Shown here: piece after piece, positions 26,036 through 39,320 of the stretch
How the letters are laid out: the number at the start of each line of letters is the position of its first letter
Position numbering within the stretch: position 1 is the stretch's first letter
NCBI GenBank assembly: GCA_013365365.1
Contig: JABVXU010000027.1
Span: 248,001-312,000, forward strand
Reading direction: 5' to 3'
Length of the DNA: 64,000 bases
From: Cruorifilaria tuberocauda
Taxonomy: Eukaryota; Nematoda; Chromadorea; Rhabditida; Onchocercidae
The notes under the pieces: generated by a model
Told to the model about the DNA's origin: nothing
Database searches by the model: none
Seen by the model: only the letters and a program-made list of their open reading frames with translations
Position numbers and translations under genes: made by a program

Positions 26036-28689
26036 TCATCTAAGACGCCTAATTTTAAGGCTAACATTGTCATCGATTGTATTCCCATCGAATCCACGTG
26101 TCCGTACATAGTTTCTTAATACAGACAAAAAACTGAGGACATCAATGTTTAAGTCAGATCGTATCTTCAAGATGAATGTTACATCAAGAGCTGGTACTGT
26201 CGGTACAAATCTGCAATTCTTACTTATTTTCAAAGCGAATTTAAATGGAATTGGCATGTCACGAAATCTGCAAATCAATTAAATTGTCGGGAAAAATTAA
26301 CCGGAAAGAGGTGCTGCGAAACTGATTATTGAGTAATGAGAATATCTTTATGCTATGGGTTATTCTTAGAATAATTTTTGCAATGTTATATCGCAGCGTT
26401 AATAAGTATAGATTTTATTTTTTAGTGTTAATAAATATAAATTTGGAATTTAAATTTTCAACATCTCACTCAAGATTGGAAATCAGTTTCATACTGCAAG
26501 AGAAAAACTTTGATCAAACTATTTGCCTCTTATCATAATCAAATTTTTAACAACTTTCGTATGAAATTAAGGAGCGAAATAAATACAACAAAGATAGTTT
26601 AAAATATCTGTCTGTACCTGAACTTTGTCACTTCCGATCCAACATATATCGGTCCATAGCTACTTTGTCGATAAATAAAATTCAACTAAAAATTCGTTTT
26701 TTTTTCTATGAAATTCATTCGTATCTTAATTTGAACGTAAAACAGAACGTAGTTGTAGAGATAAAAACATGAAGCGCATATGTCGCAACTTCATTCATTA
26801 GTAAAGAAGATATCAAGACATATAAAATTGAAATGATAATATATATTAACGCACAACGAACCTGTCGTTGAATTTTATCGGCATGTGTTATGAATTTGTC
26901 AGTATTCCTTTGCAATAATCTTCCATCAAACTTCAATAGCGGTCCTTCTGTGACCAAGAAATGACCCTCCAAATGACGTAATCCATGAAGCGATGTTGAT
27001 GAAACTGCTTGCACTACAAATCATCACATTGCTTCATATCACCCATTTGCTCTAACAGAAAACGATGCGAATGAATATTAAATCCCGCCAATCGATTCCA
27101 AGGATTTATTTTATAGTTTACTATCATTATCATCATCAAACTGATAACATTTTGATATGATAGTAGTCAAAAATATATTACATTCGAATAGTAAATTAAT
27201 ATTTGAATTAAATTTGAGTGAGCCTTTTTTTGGCACTTCTTTCACAGAAGTTGAACAGATGAGAATTTCGGTCATTAGAAATGATTTGATCCACCAGTTT
27301 ATTCCTATCATGATATTCTGCGAGTAAAATCAATGTAAGCTAACCTTTTGAAATTGTAAGTATGAATACAACAACAACCATGCCAACCATTATGAATAAT
27401 AATGCAAGCCACATAATTAACTTAATTTTATACCGTAATGATGTTTCATCAAACTGAAAATTTTTTTCTAAAAGTACAATAAAATGACCGATGTTATTCT
27501 GTTATGAATATGTATTGTAATTTACAAGGGTTAATTTAGAGGGTCAACACCCTTTTTCTGCCATTTTATTATTATCACAATTATTGTTCTATGTTTCTTC
27601 TATTATGCATAACATTTTGAAATATATAAATATTTTAATCAGTGTTAAGTAAAAGGAAACTTATAAGTGAAAGGGCGAGTTTAGTATATCAAGAAATGAA
27701 GAAATGAAGAATTTTCAAAAAATGGAGGAAGAAGTCAAGTTTAAGTTCCCACATAACATTATGAACCTTAAATCAACGAATGGAAAGTGCAGAAATGATT
27801 TGAATGATATGAGACAAGCAGTATGCAAATGGTTATACTAGTAAAAAAGATAAAATGTTATAATCAAACGAAAAAAAGAGGAATGAGGACTAGAAGAAAT
27901 GGAACTCTCGGAAAACGAGTTTCAGGATTTTCCGCTGAATCAATCATTAGTAAAGAAAAAATTATTTAGCAAAAGAGTAAAGGAAGAAAACTTGCCAAGA
28001 AAAAGACTTCTGTCGTGCTTGGAATTAATCAGTTGAGTTCAGAGGTCACGTTTATTTGGAGCATTAAAGGGAAATTATAAATGATCTGTGTTACGACGAC
28101 ATGCAAATGATTTATAACAAAGGAAAATGTCAAAAGGGATGGCGAGAGATTGAGATTCAAAGTAATGAGAATAATGAATAAAAATTGCAGCTATATGGAT
28201 GATTAACAAAGAATAAAATCAAGTAAAAATGAAATTGATGGATATTGCAAGTTGAAATTGAAAAAAATAGTTAAGGAACTTCTTATAAGCAGTATAATTA
28301 GATCAGAAATTATCAATGAATGATACTAGAATAAACCGAAAAATTATTGCTATTTGAATCAAATAGGTATTACACAAAGAATTTAGAAGTTAATTACTTT
28401 TTTTTCAGTCAAATTACTGCAAAATCGATGAGAGAATGAAGTTTGAAATTCAGAAAAAAGAAGTTAAAACAATTATTACCATTGAAAAAGTTATCTTTTT
28501 CAAGTTATTCCAGAATAAAATTTTAAAACTCTAAAATTTTTCATTCTTCTATGTAGCGGTTTCTGAATCAAAAAGAAAACGAAAATTCTGTACTTCAGGA
28601 TATGTATCCGGAAATCGCTGCTGTTGTTGTTGTTGTTGACGATATTGATGACGATGATTATGAACAACTGAACTTTGGGAAGCGAACAT
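26036..28689 (-). CDS. Unrecognised single-pass (type II) membrane protein with Gln-rich N-terminus
   Basis: I do not recognise the family. Five exons agree in phase: 28594-28689 (ATG at 28689), 27345-27453, 26862-27013, 26618-26685, 26036-26267 (stop), giving 218 aa. Residues 1-32 include a run of seven Gln after a His/Arg-rich stretch. One strong transmembrane segment (about 45-67: IMWLALLFIMVGMVVVVFIL) follows a basic YKIK, so the C-terminal 150 residues probably face outside. That part includes HLEGHFLVTEGPLLKFDGRL and YGPIYVGSEVTKF and ends in a basic tail. The first exon is supported only by its ATG, open frame and a phase-0 donor (GAA|GTACAG), which is weak; the other four are more secure. 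The size and topology recall sarcoglycans, but the Cys-rich C-terminus of that family is absent, so I do not assign it. Confidence 0.55.
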
Positions 28690-31600
28690 AGTTGATTGAA
28701 AAACATCGAAAAGTTGATTGGAGCTTGAAGAAATAGCTAATTTACAGTTTCCTAAAATTAGTTATATTATGGTGATTAGGAAAATGTAAATATCGGTGGA
28801 ATTTCTATATCTTCTAATAAGTGCTTGTATAATGTCTTATGGAAGTATGATAGTTTGATAAGATCACGGAGTACGAAGGAATGTAAAAGATTTAATTACT
28901 TCAACAAGTTATTTGAAACTAGTGAATCGACCATCGGTAATCCACAGTTATCCGTATTTAGTAATTTATTTAAAACCCTAGTATATATGGTTCATTAGCA
29001 ACAACTTTATGACACTCAAATTCATAGACTATTTCAAAATCAGAAAACTTTCAGGAATATTATGAAGTGTAACTTAAGCTTATAAAATCAATTTCTAAGT
29101 AATGTAGCTTTCATTAATGTCTACATCATCATTTGGACACTTTCTATTTCTACTATTAATGACTTGTTATTTCTTTTTTACAAATAAATGGTAAACAGTA
29201 ACTTATTCAAAGCAAAGGCCTGAGGCTAAGTTTTATCAGTCTTTAGGAAGCCATTTTTTCCGAATATGAAATCTTTGTTGAAGAAAAGTTACACATCACA
29301 AGTAATATTTTAATTTTATTGCAGTCATTAATTTCCCAGAAAAATTTTTCTTTCTTTTCAGAGGTCAATTAAGGAACGAAAAGAAATGAATGAAAGTTAA
29401 TAGGGACGAAATGAATGCTTCTGGAAATTTAATCGAAAAAAATTCAGATAACTGTATCAGTTCTTAAAAAGATTTTTGCTCATTTTCTTCCATAACAAAT
29501 CATGAAATTTCACAAAAAATCTTTCAACTCCTTGCAATTCTCAATTTAATTTCTTTCAAATTTGAAAGATCTTCCTTTAGCTCAATCCATAAAATTTTCG
29601 AAAATTTTTCCAAAAATTTACAATAATCAACTAAACTCTCTTGAACAGTTCTGGAGCTTACTTCTAGTTCTTGTCCGCAAGCTTGCTTTTTTCCAGAAAG
29701 CTTTTGACTTTTTGAACAATAATATCATTTTTGATACTTCTAAATAAGAGGGCTAGTTCTTGAACTTATCAGTCTTATCTAACTACGTAATCACAACAAA
29801 CAAATAAAATTGTCTTTACTTAATCGGTGATAATTTCATGAACTAATCCACATGAAAATTTCCATTATCAACAGTGATAATGATGAAACGGAAAATAACT
29901 GACCAGGAAAAGTATTGGGACAGTGATGTTTGGCAATATCAAACGTTGAGGAGGAAAAGGGTTGATAAAAATTGATGTTGTAGAAATGATCGACAGGAAA
30001 TGACACTATTCCGTTTGCTATCATTTTTTTATTAACCTGAAAGCTATTTTTTTAGGATTTCATTTAAAAAAGACCGGAAACAGTCTGAAATTAGGTTTTA
30101 GAAGAAAAAGGAGAAAGAGAGAGGAAAAGAGAGAGAAAGAAAGGAGAATAGATAGCAATATAGTGGTGATGGGTTGAAAAATTAACGGAACATACGTTGC
30201 TTGGTACTAACAAAAAAAAATTAGGCCATGTTGCTGTCGCTCTTCCAATTTTGCCTCTTTTGATAGCGAAATTAATCCTCTAACTCCTATTGTAATGAAT
30301 ACAAAACAACCTTAAACATTATTAATCTCTAAACTAATGATGTTTTATTTCTGAAGAAATTCAAATTCGAATATTAGTGATAAAATAAAACAATCCTAAT
30401 AATTAATTAAGTGAATTAATGAGTACTACTTGACAAGGTTAAAGAACCATTCATATTAAGATAGATACGTTGTTAACTTGAAATGAATTTAAATAGCATG
30501 CGAAAGTATAATTAAAATATTGCGTATTGTACAGAATTTTTGGTTCACTGAAGCAAATTTAATTATTTCAGGAAATGAATTATTCGAACACCAAAATATC
30601 TGTTCACTTTACTCACATTGCTGATATTCAATTCGACGATTTCGACAATTTCCATGCAAAAGTTTTATTGAAAAGATATGAAAGAAATAGGAAGAAAAAT
30701 GGAGCATTCCAAATCAAACAAAAATGGGATATAATAAAGTTAAAAGCTTAACCTTCTCCAGATATCTTTTTGACATCTTTCATCAAATTGTTTTCAAATT
30801 TAAATACTAGTTTAATTAATTCGATAAGAGATAAGTTTCTAATAAAACGGTATGCTTGGCGAGGGCGTTGGTTTGTGAAGTTTTATTATCGGAAATGAAG
30901 AATTGAAATAAAAATTTTTTATGGTATCATGAAAATGGTTATTAATTAATAAAGATTTGAATTGCTTCTGAAATCCAGATGGATGCTCTGACCTCAATGA
31001 TTTGTCTCGTATGTTTTTCAGACAACAGCGCTTTTCCAATCCAATATGATAAGTAAATGTTAACTTTTAATGCTTGGAAGGTAAGTTACAGTATTAGGAA
31101 TGATTTTAAAATATTAAATAATATGAATATTAATTACTATTTTTGAAAAATTAAAGAAATAAGAATGATTTTATAGTTTTTCATTTCTAATTTTCTTGTC
31201 AATCAGCAATATTAGAAGGGAATCATATTATCATTATTATTTATTTCGTCACTCATTCAAATCAAATCAACTGATAACCAGTAATATTGATAAAATGGAA
31301 GACATTTGGCCTGTTTTCATTATTTTTAAGAATTGTGAAATACGTTCAACTTGCAATACTTTCGTTCCGAATGAATTTTTATACCAATCAATTTGCTTTA
31401 TTTATTTTAATTAATTATCATTGTGTTCCCCGTGATAATTCAACAATTAATTCATTGGTTTGCATCACTTAATCTCCGTGATAAAAGGAATTTGTCAAAC
31501 AGTTCTGTCGAATAGTGGAAAGCATAAGATAACAAACTGTACAATCCTAACAGCTTGAATTTGAATAATTGCTAGATGTTTTATACTTAACTGAATGACA

Positions 31601-34398
31601 AAATGATTGAGAGTATAAAGGAATTGATCGGATTGAATTGAGAAGATAAGTTCACTAACACGATTGCAATCAGTTTGATCGATATGATGCGTAATGATGT
31701 AAGCCATCGTGACTTCTTATATTTCCAATTTCATCTGATCCATCATCTTAGCTAATATCTTCTTCTCGTCTTTCAGCATCAATTATCCATACAAAAATTA
31801 ATCTTTCATTCTCTGTAACCATTTCAATATTACAGATATCTTATCAGAGCAAGAAGAAAAGGAAAAAGAAAGCGACGATATAACTTTTGAAGTTTTAATT
31901 GTGTTTTGATAGGTAAAATTATATCGAAGGAGAAGAGAACTTGGGAAAGAAAAAGAGGAATAAAACAAATATTTGATAAAACCAATGGGAATAAGCAATA
32001 GCATCGGTTAATTACAAATTAATGATTGAAGTGAAATTAACTTAATTAATATACTTCTCGGAAACGGCTTATTCGAAACGATCTCGGGAGAAAAAATCTC
32101 AGTAGAAAGAAAACTGGGTATTTCTCCTAGATGCTGCTGATATACATCTGTAATACCTTGACCTCAATGTTATCAATATAATTTCAAGGTTGTAGACTCA
32201 GTTATTATCACATTTTTCCTCTCTGAAAGCATTACTTTCCATCACTTCATTGATTATTTCGTTCATCATTTCAAAAATAATAATTATAACTATGAAATAA
32301 TTTTTATGTCCTGTATAAAATCAGCTAGTATTTCTAGCTGATCAATAATTAAGTAACTTTAGCTAATAAGTAAGAAAGAGAGAAGTTAACATTGATAAAA
32401 AAAGACAAAGACTTCATAATAATAATGCTGATATAATGCAGATAAGAGAAAACCAACCAAATAGAATTATTCGTTTAAAGGATAACTTTAAAATTTAGCG
32501 GAAAGAAGAGAATTTCTCATTAACAAAATTGTTCTTTTATATCTATCAAAGAAACATCTGATAAATATCTTTTTTCGAAGATTACGACAATTACTTTATC
32601 ATTTGTTGGTAAGTTTTGGATGCGAAATTTTTTTGGGTAAACAATAGTATCATGTAATTAAGAACTGAAACAGTTTTGACAATAAATTGAATGACATGAA
32701 TTTACTTTTGAAGTTTGCAATATTATACAATAATTTCTATTTGATAAATGAAAATAATAGCGTGTTTAATCATAAGTATAACAATAAGATGATTAATTTT
32801 AATTCATCGTTGAAATCAAACAGAAGATTAGGGGTTTTCATTTTCTGATAAGTAGATGAAAATGATAAAAAGTGCTAGCGAAAGTTGACAGTTTATAATA
32901 GTGAGAAAAGAAAAAATTAAATTGATTGAGATGAGTTATCAGATCCAACATCATTGTAATCAGATTGCAGTATTGTTTATAGAAAACCAAAATATGTATC
33001 AGTGATATAACACAAATAAGATTTAGTAGAGAAGTATTAAATAATAGAGCGGAATATGATTATTTTAAAGTAAAATCACCTTAAATTATTAGGTTTTTCC
33101 TACAGTTGCAATATATTTTGGATGATGAAATCAGTATCATTAATATATAATATCATATCAATATGATTTTCCTGGAAGGCAATAGAGCGGTAATGAGGTT
33201 TTTCGAAAAACCGATCATATCGTTTACCAATATGTTTACTTTTTTTCTTCTATTCGTTAACTTCATTCCTTACTTTAGTTTTATCTGTCTTCATTTATAA
33301 AATTTATAAATTGGCTTAATTGTGGCGTGTTGTTTTACGTCATTTTAAGTTATTAATATATTGATTATCAAAGTGTTCACATGTTGCATGTGAAATTACA
33401 TTTAGACTTCATTTAGAGTGTTACAGTCAGCTAATAATGAATAGTAATTATAAAAGAACAGAAATATAATCGAGTAAGAGAGAACGATATGCTATTATTG
33501 AATATTCGCGTTATTGCTCGTCATTCATGTTCATAGCAAAATTTGATATTTTAGAATGAAGCAATAATCAGCTTTAAAGAAAAGATTCGAATTTTACCAT
33601 CTTTATCATCTGCTTTCTGTAAAGCTATCCTAAGTAATTTTTATACTGACTTTCAAAATTGTCGATGTTCGAAATCAATGTTCGTACGATTTTTTTCTGT
33701 CATAAGATTTTAAAATGTGGTGATCCATGAATAGGTAGTTCAGTGACCTAATTTTATACGGATGAGTGGTTAATCATTCCTGATTGTTGCCTGCTATTTT
33801 CCAGCACTTTCCACAACAGCAATCAATTCATCATCTTATTTCTCCAGCATAGTTTTAATTGCGTTTGAATTGCGTAGGAGTTGAATGAGAAAATATTATG
33901 CTGTTCAATCTGAGACATTTTATCATACTTTAAAAGGAAAATATATGCGAACTACTTCTAAAAGAATTTAAAGTTTAGTGCCTTTTGAAAAGTTCCAAAA
34001 GTTCCTTTATCAAATCTCTTTCAAATTAACCTCATTAAATATTTTGATGATAAAATGGAAAAAAAATCTGATAAAATCAATTTCAAAATAATCTCAAAAG
34101 TAAATTTTCTTTTTAATAAAGTCATGCATCAGATGTAATATCAGTGCACCAGAATAATAACAATTTGAAATAGTATAAAATGATTCACATATGGGAAGAT
34201 GGAATGAAAATGGTCGGGAAATGAAGATTTGATGCAGTTTTCCGCTCATAACAGCAGTGATAACATCAAAGCTATTATCAGTATCGTTGCAAATCGCGAT
34301 GAGAGATATCCGCTTTTTGATAAAAAAGAACACTTTAAATGATTCAGCTAAACGTTTCATTGCTGATAAAAATACATGATGAACAAGATAACAATGTA
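28690..34398. other. 5.7-kb gene-poor AT-rich stretch
   Basis: No supported gene on either strand; all open frames are short and have random-looking composition. Notable content is a purine-only-like GA tract at 30101-30149 and a 9-bp inverted repeat (ATCAGCTAG / CTAGCTGAT) around 32320-32342. The left end is upstream of the 26036-28689 gene and the right end follows the phosphogluconolactonase stop. Confidence 0.55.
30101..30149 (+). repeat. Polypurine (GA-rich) tract
   Basis: About 49 nt made almost only of A and G, with GAGAGA and GGAGAAAG units. Low-complexity sequence with no coding potential. Confidence 0.8.
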
Positions 34399-36194
34399 TC
34401 ACAGACGATTGGCAGAGGTGCTACAAGCAGCAAATGCTTCCTTATCCACGAACCAAACGATGTTGCCTGATTTGGGCTTTACCATTGCTGCTGGATAACT
34501 AGAATTTTGACCATCAATGATTTCCTGCAGCAAATTCTTTACTATTTTCTGAACGAATTATTTTCACTTCCGAAGAGCTTCTTAATGCTCAGAGATAATT
34601 TAAAATGATAATGAAAACGCCCATCTCAAAATATCAATTATCACCAATTGTAACTGATATGAAAGAATAATTATGATGATGAGAATACAGTATCGTTATC
34701 AATAAATCCCTTTAATTTCTTTATTATCACTTACTCGTATTAATTCACCCTTACTTTTACCGGAACAGATAAATGCCACATATCGAGCATGATTAATAAC
34801 TGGTAACGTTAAAGTTATACGTCTTGGTGGCGGTTTCGGAGAATTTTCGATTTCTACAACCCATCTGACATTTTCCTGAACTTACATTATCTCAAATTCA
34901 TTTATATTTATAACAAATGATAAAGCACTTTTGAGACAGTAAGGGCTATTCATTTCATATTTTTCCATGGTCTTCACATGCAGCAGATTAAACATATACG
35001 AGTTATGCAGATTAATAACATCACTTTGCATCCGCAAGACTTTCAAAGGAAAATTTGATGTAACACCTTAAATCAAAAACTTGCTTAACTCAATAATTTG
35101 TTATTGTTAATACCAGTCACTGTCATATTTAGCTAGTAATGAGCAGATCGTGCAAAATAAAACTTTGTATTTTTACCTTTAATGCTGGATGACCAGGAAA
35201 CAAAGAACACGTATGACCATCTGGTCCAATCCCCAATAACAGCAAATCGAATACAGGCCAGCCTTCTTCTGTTTCTACAGTATAACGACGTATTTGTTCT
35301 TCATAGTTCTTCGCACACTGTACAGCTGTGTTTTATGAATATGGTAAAGTCCGTAAAAGAACAGATTATTTCTCATTAAAGAAAATGAAACATTTTTTCT
35401 GTCTTAAAAAACATCATTTGTCTTTTTCATGTGCTACATTATAAAATTTCCATTCCAATAAACAAAATTTCGAAAAAATCAGATTTAAAACTTGCGGTAT
35501 AAAAAAGCCAAATAGGATAAATTGAAACAAAAAATACTATTGTCAACGGGTCCATAAGGCACTAATGATTGGCTAATACTGGAGGGTAAAAATTTCATAT
35601 AAGCTCCTGTATTTGAGTCATTATCATTTAACGGAACCATCCGTTCGTCTGCCGCAAATATCTGAATTTTTGACCAGTCAATACTCTTCAATTTGGCCAA
35701 GACTGGTGTTACCATACCAGGCATCGAACCACCTTAAAAAAATTTTTGAATTCTGTAGACTGAGAGTATTTGACTAAACTTGAAGTATCTAAAATCCTTA
35801 CATCAAGGTCAAACTCATATATTTTTATGGATAAGCAAGAAGTTCAAGTCACTCTGAATCATTAAAAGCTAACTTTTGAACAACAGGTATAAATGAAGAT
35901 TGTTGCAACATTAGGAAAGGTATTAAAATTCAAAAAACACCGCCCACCATCACTGTTTACATAACAGTCAACAGTCAATGAATCATTTGAAAATCTAAGA
36001 TTATCACTTGAAAGATCAGCGAATTACAAAGAGAGCAATTTCTCACCAGAGAGAGCAATTTTAGCAATGCTTCGTTCATTAATTGTTTTCTTAAGAATTT
36101 CGGTCATATATGTTCCCAATTTCTCATTGAGATCAGTGGAATTTTCGATAACCACCATCTTCTTTCCGTTGATTTCGACATCACTGCTCAACAT
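34399..36194 (-). CDS. pgls: 6-phosphogluconolactonase
   Basis: Hydrolyses 6-phosphoglucono-delta-lactone to 6-phosphogluconate, the second step of the oxidative pentose phosphate pathway, in the cytosol. Five exons in phase: 36047-36194 (ATG at 36194), 35538-35732, 35177-35325, 34749-34875, 34399-34541 (stop); 253 aa, close to the animal enzyme. Family motifs visible: GGSMPGM near residue 50 (phosphate-binding loop), [10 protein letters not shown] (~75) and the signature [15 protein letters not shown] (~150), including the His of the active site. The third exon also supplies the [12 protein letters not shown] strand. The C-terminal exon ([11 protein letters not shown]) completes the fold. 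It lies on the same strand as RRP4, 717 bp downstream of the RRP4 stop. A short duplication spans the exon 1 donor (see findings). Confidence 0.93.
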
Positions 36195-36206
36195 TTCTTT
36201 CTACCG

Positions 36207-36208
36207 CT
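36207..36208 (-). promoter_or_regulatory. Candidate spliced-leader acceptor of phosphogluconolactonase
   Basis: GAATTTATCAG on the minus strand ends 12 nt before the ATG. Its position suits trans-splicing. Confidence 0.4.
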
Positions 36209-36656
36209 GATAAATTCGAATATGAATTATATTAAAGACGACTTTTTGAATACCGTACCAACCGTCGTAGTATAATCATATAATCATAATTCAGTCAAAA
36301 AAGAAAAAAGAATATGCAGAGCAAAAAAGAAAGTATCTAAGAAAAAAAATGTACCAAATCAACTTATCCAGCCTAATCGAATTTCATTTTTTAGTGGTGA
36401 ACCTTTTAACGAGTGACTTATTTTTCTCTTATCTTTTTCTATTGAAGCAAAAAATTCCTGTCCCATATCCAGCAAAATGCAGCAAAGAGCACAAATTTTT
36501 TGGGACTACATTATTCTGAATCGACAATATATGAGGCTTAACACATCACTTATATTTTTTTGAAAGAATTAAAATTCGCACATCAACTTTTTTATTGGTA
36601 AGAACAATCTTTTAGAAGACAATAACAAACGAGATGCAACATTTGCTAAAAACTCC

Positions 36657-36710
36657 AGAAATGATGAATGCAAACTGATATGCAGAAATGATGAATGCAA
36701 ATTGATATGA
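36657..36710 (+). repeat. 27-bp tandem duplication (two copies)
   Basis: AGAAATGATGAATGCAAACT begins copy one (36657-36683) and copy two (36684-36710) differs at only two positions (C to T in the middle, and the last base). Confidence 0.9.
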
Positions 36711-36910
36711 AATTAATGAAATAGCAAAACAGCAACATTTTGGAACAATTCAACTAGGATTTCATTTTCAATCAGCGATATTAAACAACTTATAAATTGT
36801 TTCGTTAAAATATACCGAAGCCATGAGACAATGAAATTATTCTACACCTTGCATTTAACAAGAGCATTCAAAAGTTGGAAAAAAAAGTTTATTCAGCAAC
36901 GTCTCATTCG

Positions 36911-39318
36911 TTAACAATTTTTTTCCAGCTGCAGTGCAACTTCTGTTGCTATGTTCGCTGCTGATTCAGGCTTCAACAATTCTTTTATCTGAATAGCGAT
37001 GGACAATATAGAGAAAGTGTTACTTTCAATAAAGAAATTCACAAGTAACTTTAATAGAATTAGTTGACCATTTCAACTATAAGTCGTCTTTTCCAGACCA
37101 TACTTTAAGAAATTTTGGTAAATAAAAATTTATGCTGATAATATATAAAAATGAAATAAAAACAGAAAATCATAAAGGGAATTAGGAATTAAATCGCCTC
37201 CAAAATTATATGGAAAAAATGTTATCGTTTATTCATTACATTTCTATTTAATAAACTGACCTCAGAATTAAGCGAAGCATCATAAGCAAGCACTACTGTT
37301 GTATCATACAGTGGAATATGATACATAGCGAGGATATTTACACAGTTTGCTACACGTGCTATAACTGATCGAATTTTCATTGGTATTACCTTAAAACAGC
37401 AAGGAATGGAAGTTTTAGAACATTAGGATAGAAAAACGTTAAAAAATATAGGTTGCCAGGGGTCTATAGCAACATACGACTAGAGCCAAACACTACCTCT
37501 TCCAAATTTTGCGAATAACCTCCGGTCATATTCTGTTCCTCACTTGCAACAGGTGCTATCCAAATATAACCATTACGCCCAAAAATCACAGAAACACCAC
37601 ATGGCAAAGTGTGGAAATGTGATTTCCTTCGTTTGACCAAATATGGAGAAATTTTTATTAAAGTCCCTTGCGAAAGCTGAAAATAATTTTGTGTAGCATA
37701 AATGAAATAAAATAAACACTGAACAATAAATAATAAAATAAAGTGCTTGACAAAGGAATAATATTTTTAGCAGTATTTTACTGAATGAAATATGAAAATG
37801 TAGCAAAACATCATAAGAGCATTATTTCTAAAAAGGACTGACTGATTTCAACAGTGTTCAGCAATTCAATTCTTAGCACTGAGACAATTAAGTACATCAA
37901 AAAAATATTTAAAATAACCAAAAAGTTGAAAAAAGTAAAATGGAACTATCAACGGATTTTGCTTATTCTTATAATAGTAAACATTGAAGGCTATTCGAAG
38001 TACACATGCAACAGTGATTGAAACATTGTATCATCTCTCAGTGATTAAACGTCTTCACTATGAGAAGCAGTCAACATAATGAAAATTTCAACCGTTGGTA
38101 CCCTTCTTTCAAAAAGCTTTTTAAGAAAAGGAAAAAACGAACCTTTCCATATCTTAAGTTCCTCGTGTGCAACGATAACTGTCCATCTGAGTGCACCTTT
38201 TGCACTTCGGCCTGGAAATAGTACCAACAAAATTAAGTTTACTATTCCAACTTGAAATTAGTGAAAAGACACTTTAAAAATCAAGTTTAGTATATCCTAC
38301 TTATCAGAAAAAAAATTACGCTGATGAGATCTCCCTCTTTGAGATACTCACGCATCATTCGTTCATCTTCCACTGATTTTCTCCTCTGCAAATCAAAGCA
38401 AGTTAATTTTTGGAAAAAAATACTGATTGCTTATTTTCTTCGGTAAGAGATGAATACAGTAATTAAAAAGGAAAAACAACAAGTAAAGCCGGTAAAAGTG
38501 GTATCGTATTTTAAAAAAGCTAATTTTGATTAAAAGAAATCATACCAGCTCACCGCCTGGCAAGTTTACGCTGGAAAGAAGTAACGTTGAATTTAGTCTA
38601 GAATTTGTCTCAACCTTCCACCTTTTCTGTTGCACTTCCGTTATTCGTCCAATTACCACATCGCCGATTTCCCCATTATATCTAGAAGAAATGAAGAAAA
38701 ACATGAAATCATAACAAAAATTAAAAAAGAAAAATGAATAAAAATATGTCCGCAAATTAGGCTCCTAAATATAAACACCAACAACAACCAGCTAAATTCT
38801 AGTTAGCCAAGGAAAAAAACTTTGCCTGCTTTTCAGAGGTCGTACTGAAACAAGCTTATTCACTTGTTCAACAGCACCAGCCACTGATGCTATCAAGTCA
38901 TCATCGCGCATGTAAGTCCCGTGTCCCCTAAAACATTTCTGTATAATTTTATTCGAACTCCAGAGTCGAGAGGTTCAATAAGGTCAGGAAAATTAGATAA
39001 TATGAATTATCCTCCAAAGGAAGCTGGATCGCCATAATCTACTAAAAATGTTCGCCGAAACTACTTTTTTTGCACTAGTTATACTGTCAACAAAATGTCA
39101 ACAGAAACTACGAAAAATATAGAGAACGCACATTTAATTCGTTATTTTATTATTTAAAAGTATATTTTGTTTCTTTTCAATAATATTAACCTCATAAAAT
39201 CGGGATTAGAAGTAACTGTAGCACCAGGCACAATTAATTTATTCTCCGGAACTCGTTTCTCTGCTACAACTATCTCGAGTTCCTTGGAACTTGAAGGTCC
39301 CGCAATATCCACAGACAT
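36911..39318 (-). CDS. exosc2: Exosome cap subunit RRP4
   Basis: RRP4/EXOSC2, one of three S1/KH subunits capping the nine-subunit RNA exosome core, which threads RNA for 3'-5' decay and rRNA processing in nucleus and cytoplasm. Eight exons: 39191-39318, 38826-38927, 38546-38681, 38320-38385, 38143-38211, 37497-37676, 37261-37389, 36911-36988 (stop); 295 aa, near the human length. Visible: N-terminal IVPGATVTSNPDFMR, then GHGTYMRDDDLIASVAG, the S1 segment GDVVIGRITEVQQKRWKVET with LLLSSVNLPGGEL, and the KH-like region SHFHTLPCGVSVIFGRNGYI. The second intron (38682-38825) starts with GC rather than GT (AG|GCAAAG), and reading frame demands it. The start was chosen at 39318, directly after TTTGCAG. 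RRP41, of the same complex, lies 843 bp upstream on the same strand. Confidence 0.95.
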
Positions 39319-39320
39319 CT
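39319..39320 (-). promoter_or_regulatory. Splice acceptor abutting the RRP4 ATG
   Basis: AACTTTGCAG is followed immediately by ATG on the minus strand. An AG|ATG junction with no upstream exon is typical of a spliced-leader acceptor with a zero-length native 5' UTR. Confidence 0.5.

Larger units (their letters stand above)
36195..36910. other. Intergenic, RRP4 to phosphogluconolactonase
   Basis: No gene. It holds a 27-bp tandem duplication at 36657-36710 and otherwise AT-rich sequence that must include the RRP4 3' UTR. Confidence 0.6.

Noticed and set aside
26036..28689. Assignment of the orphan membrane protein to the sarcoglycans
   Set aside because: Topology and length are only broadly similar; the conserved C-terminal cysteines and core motifs of sarcoglycans are not present.
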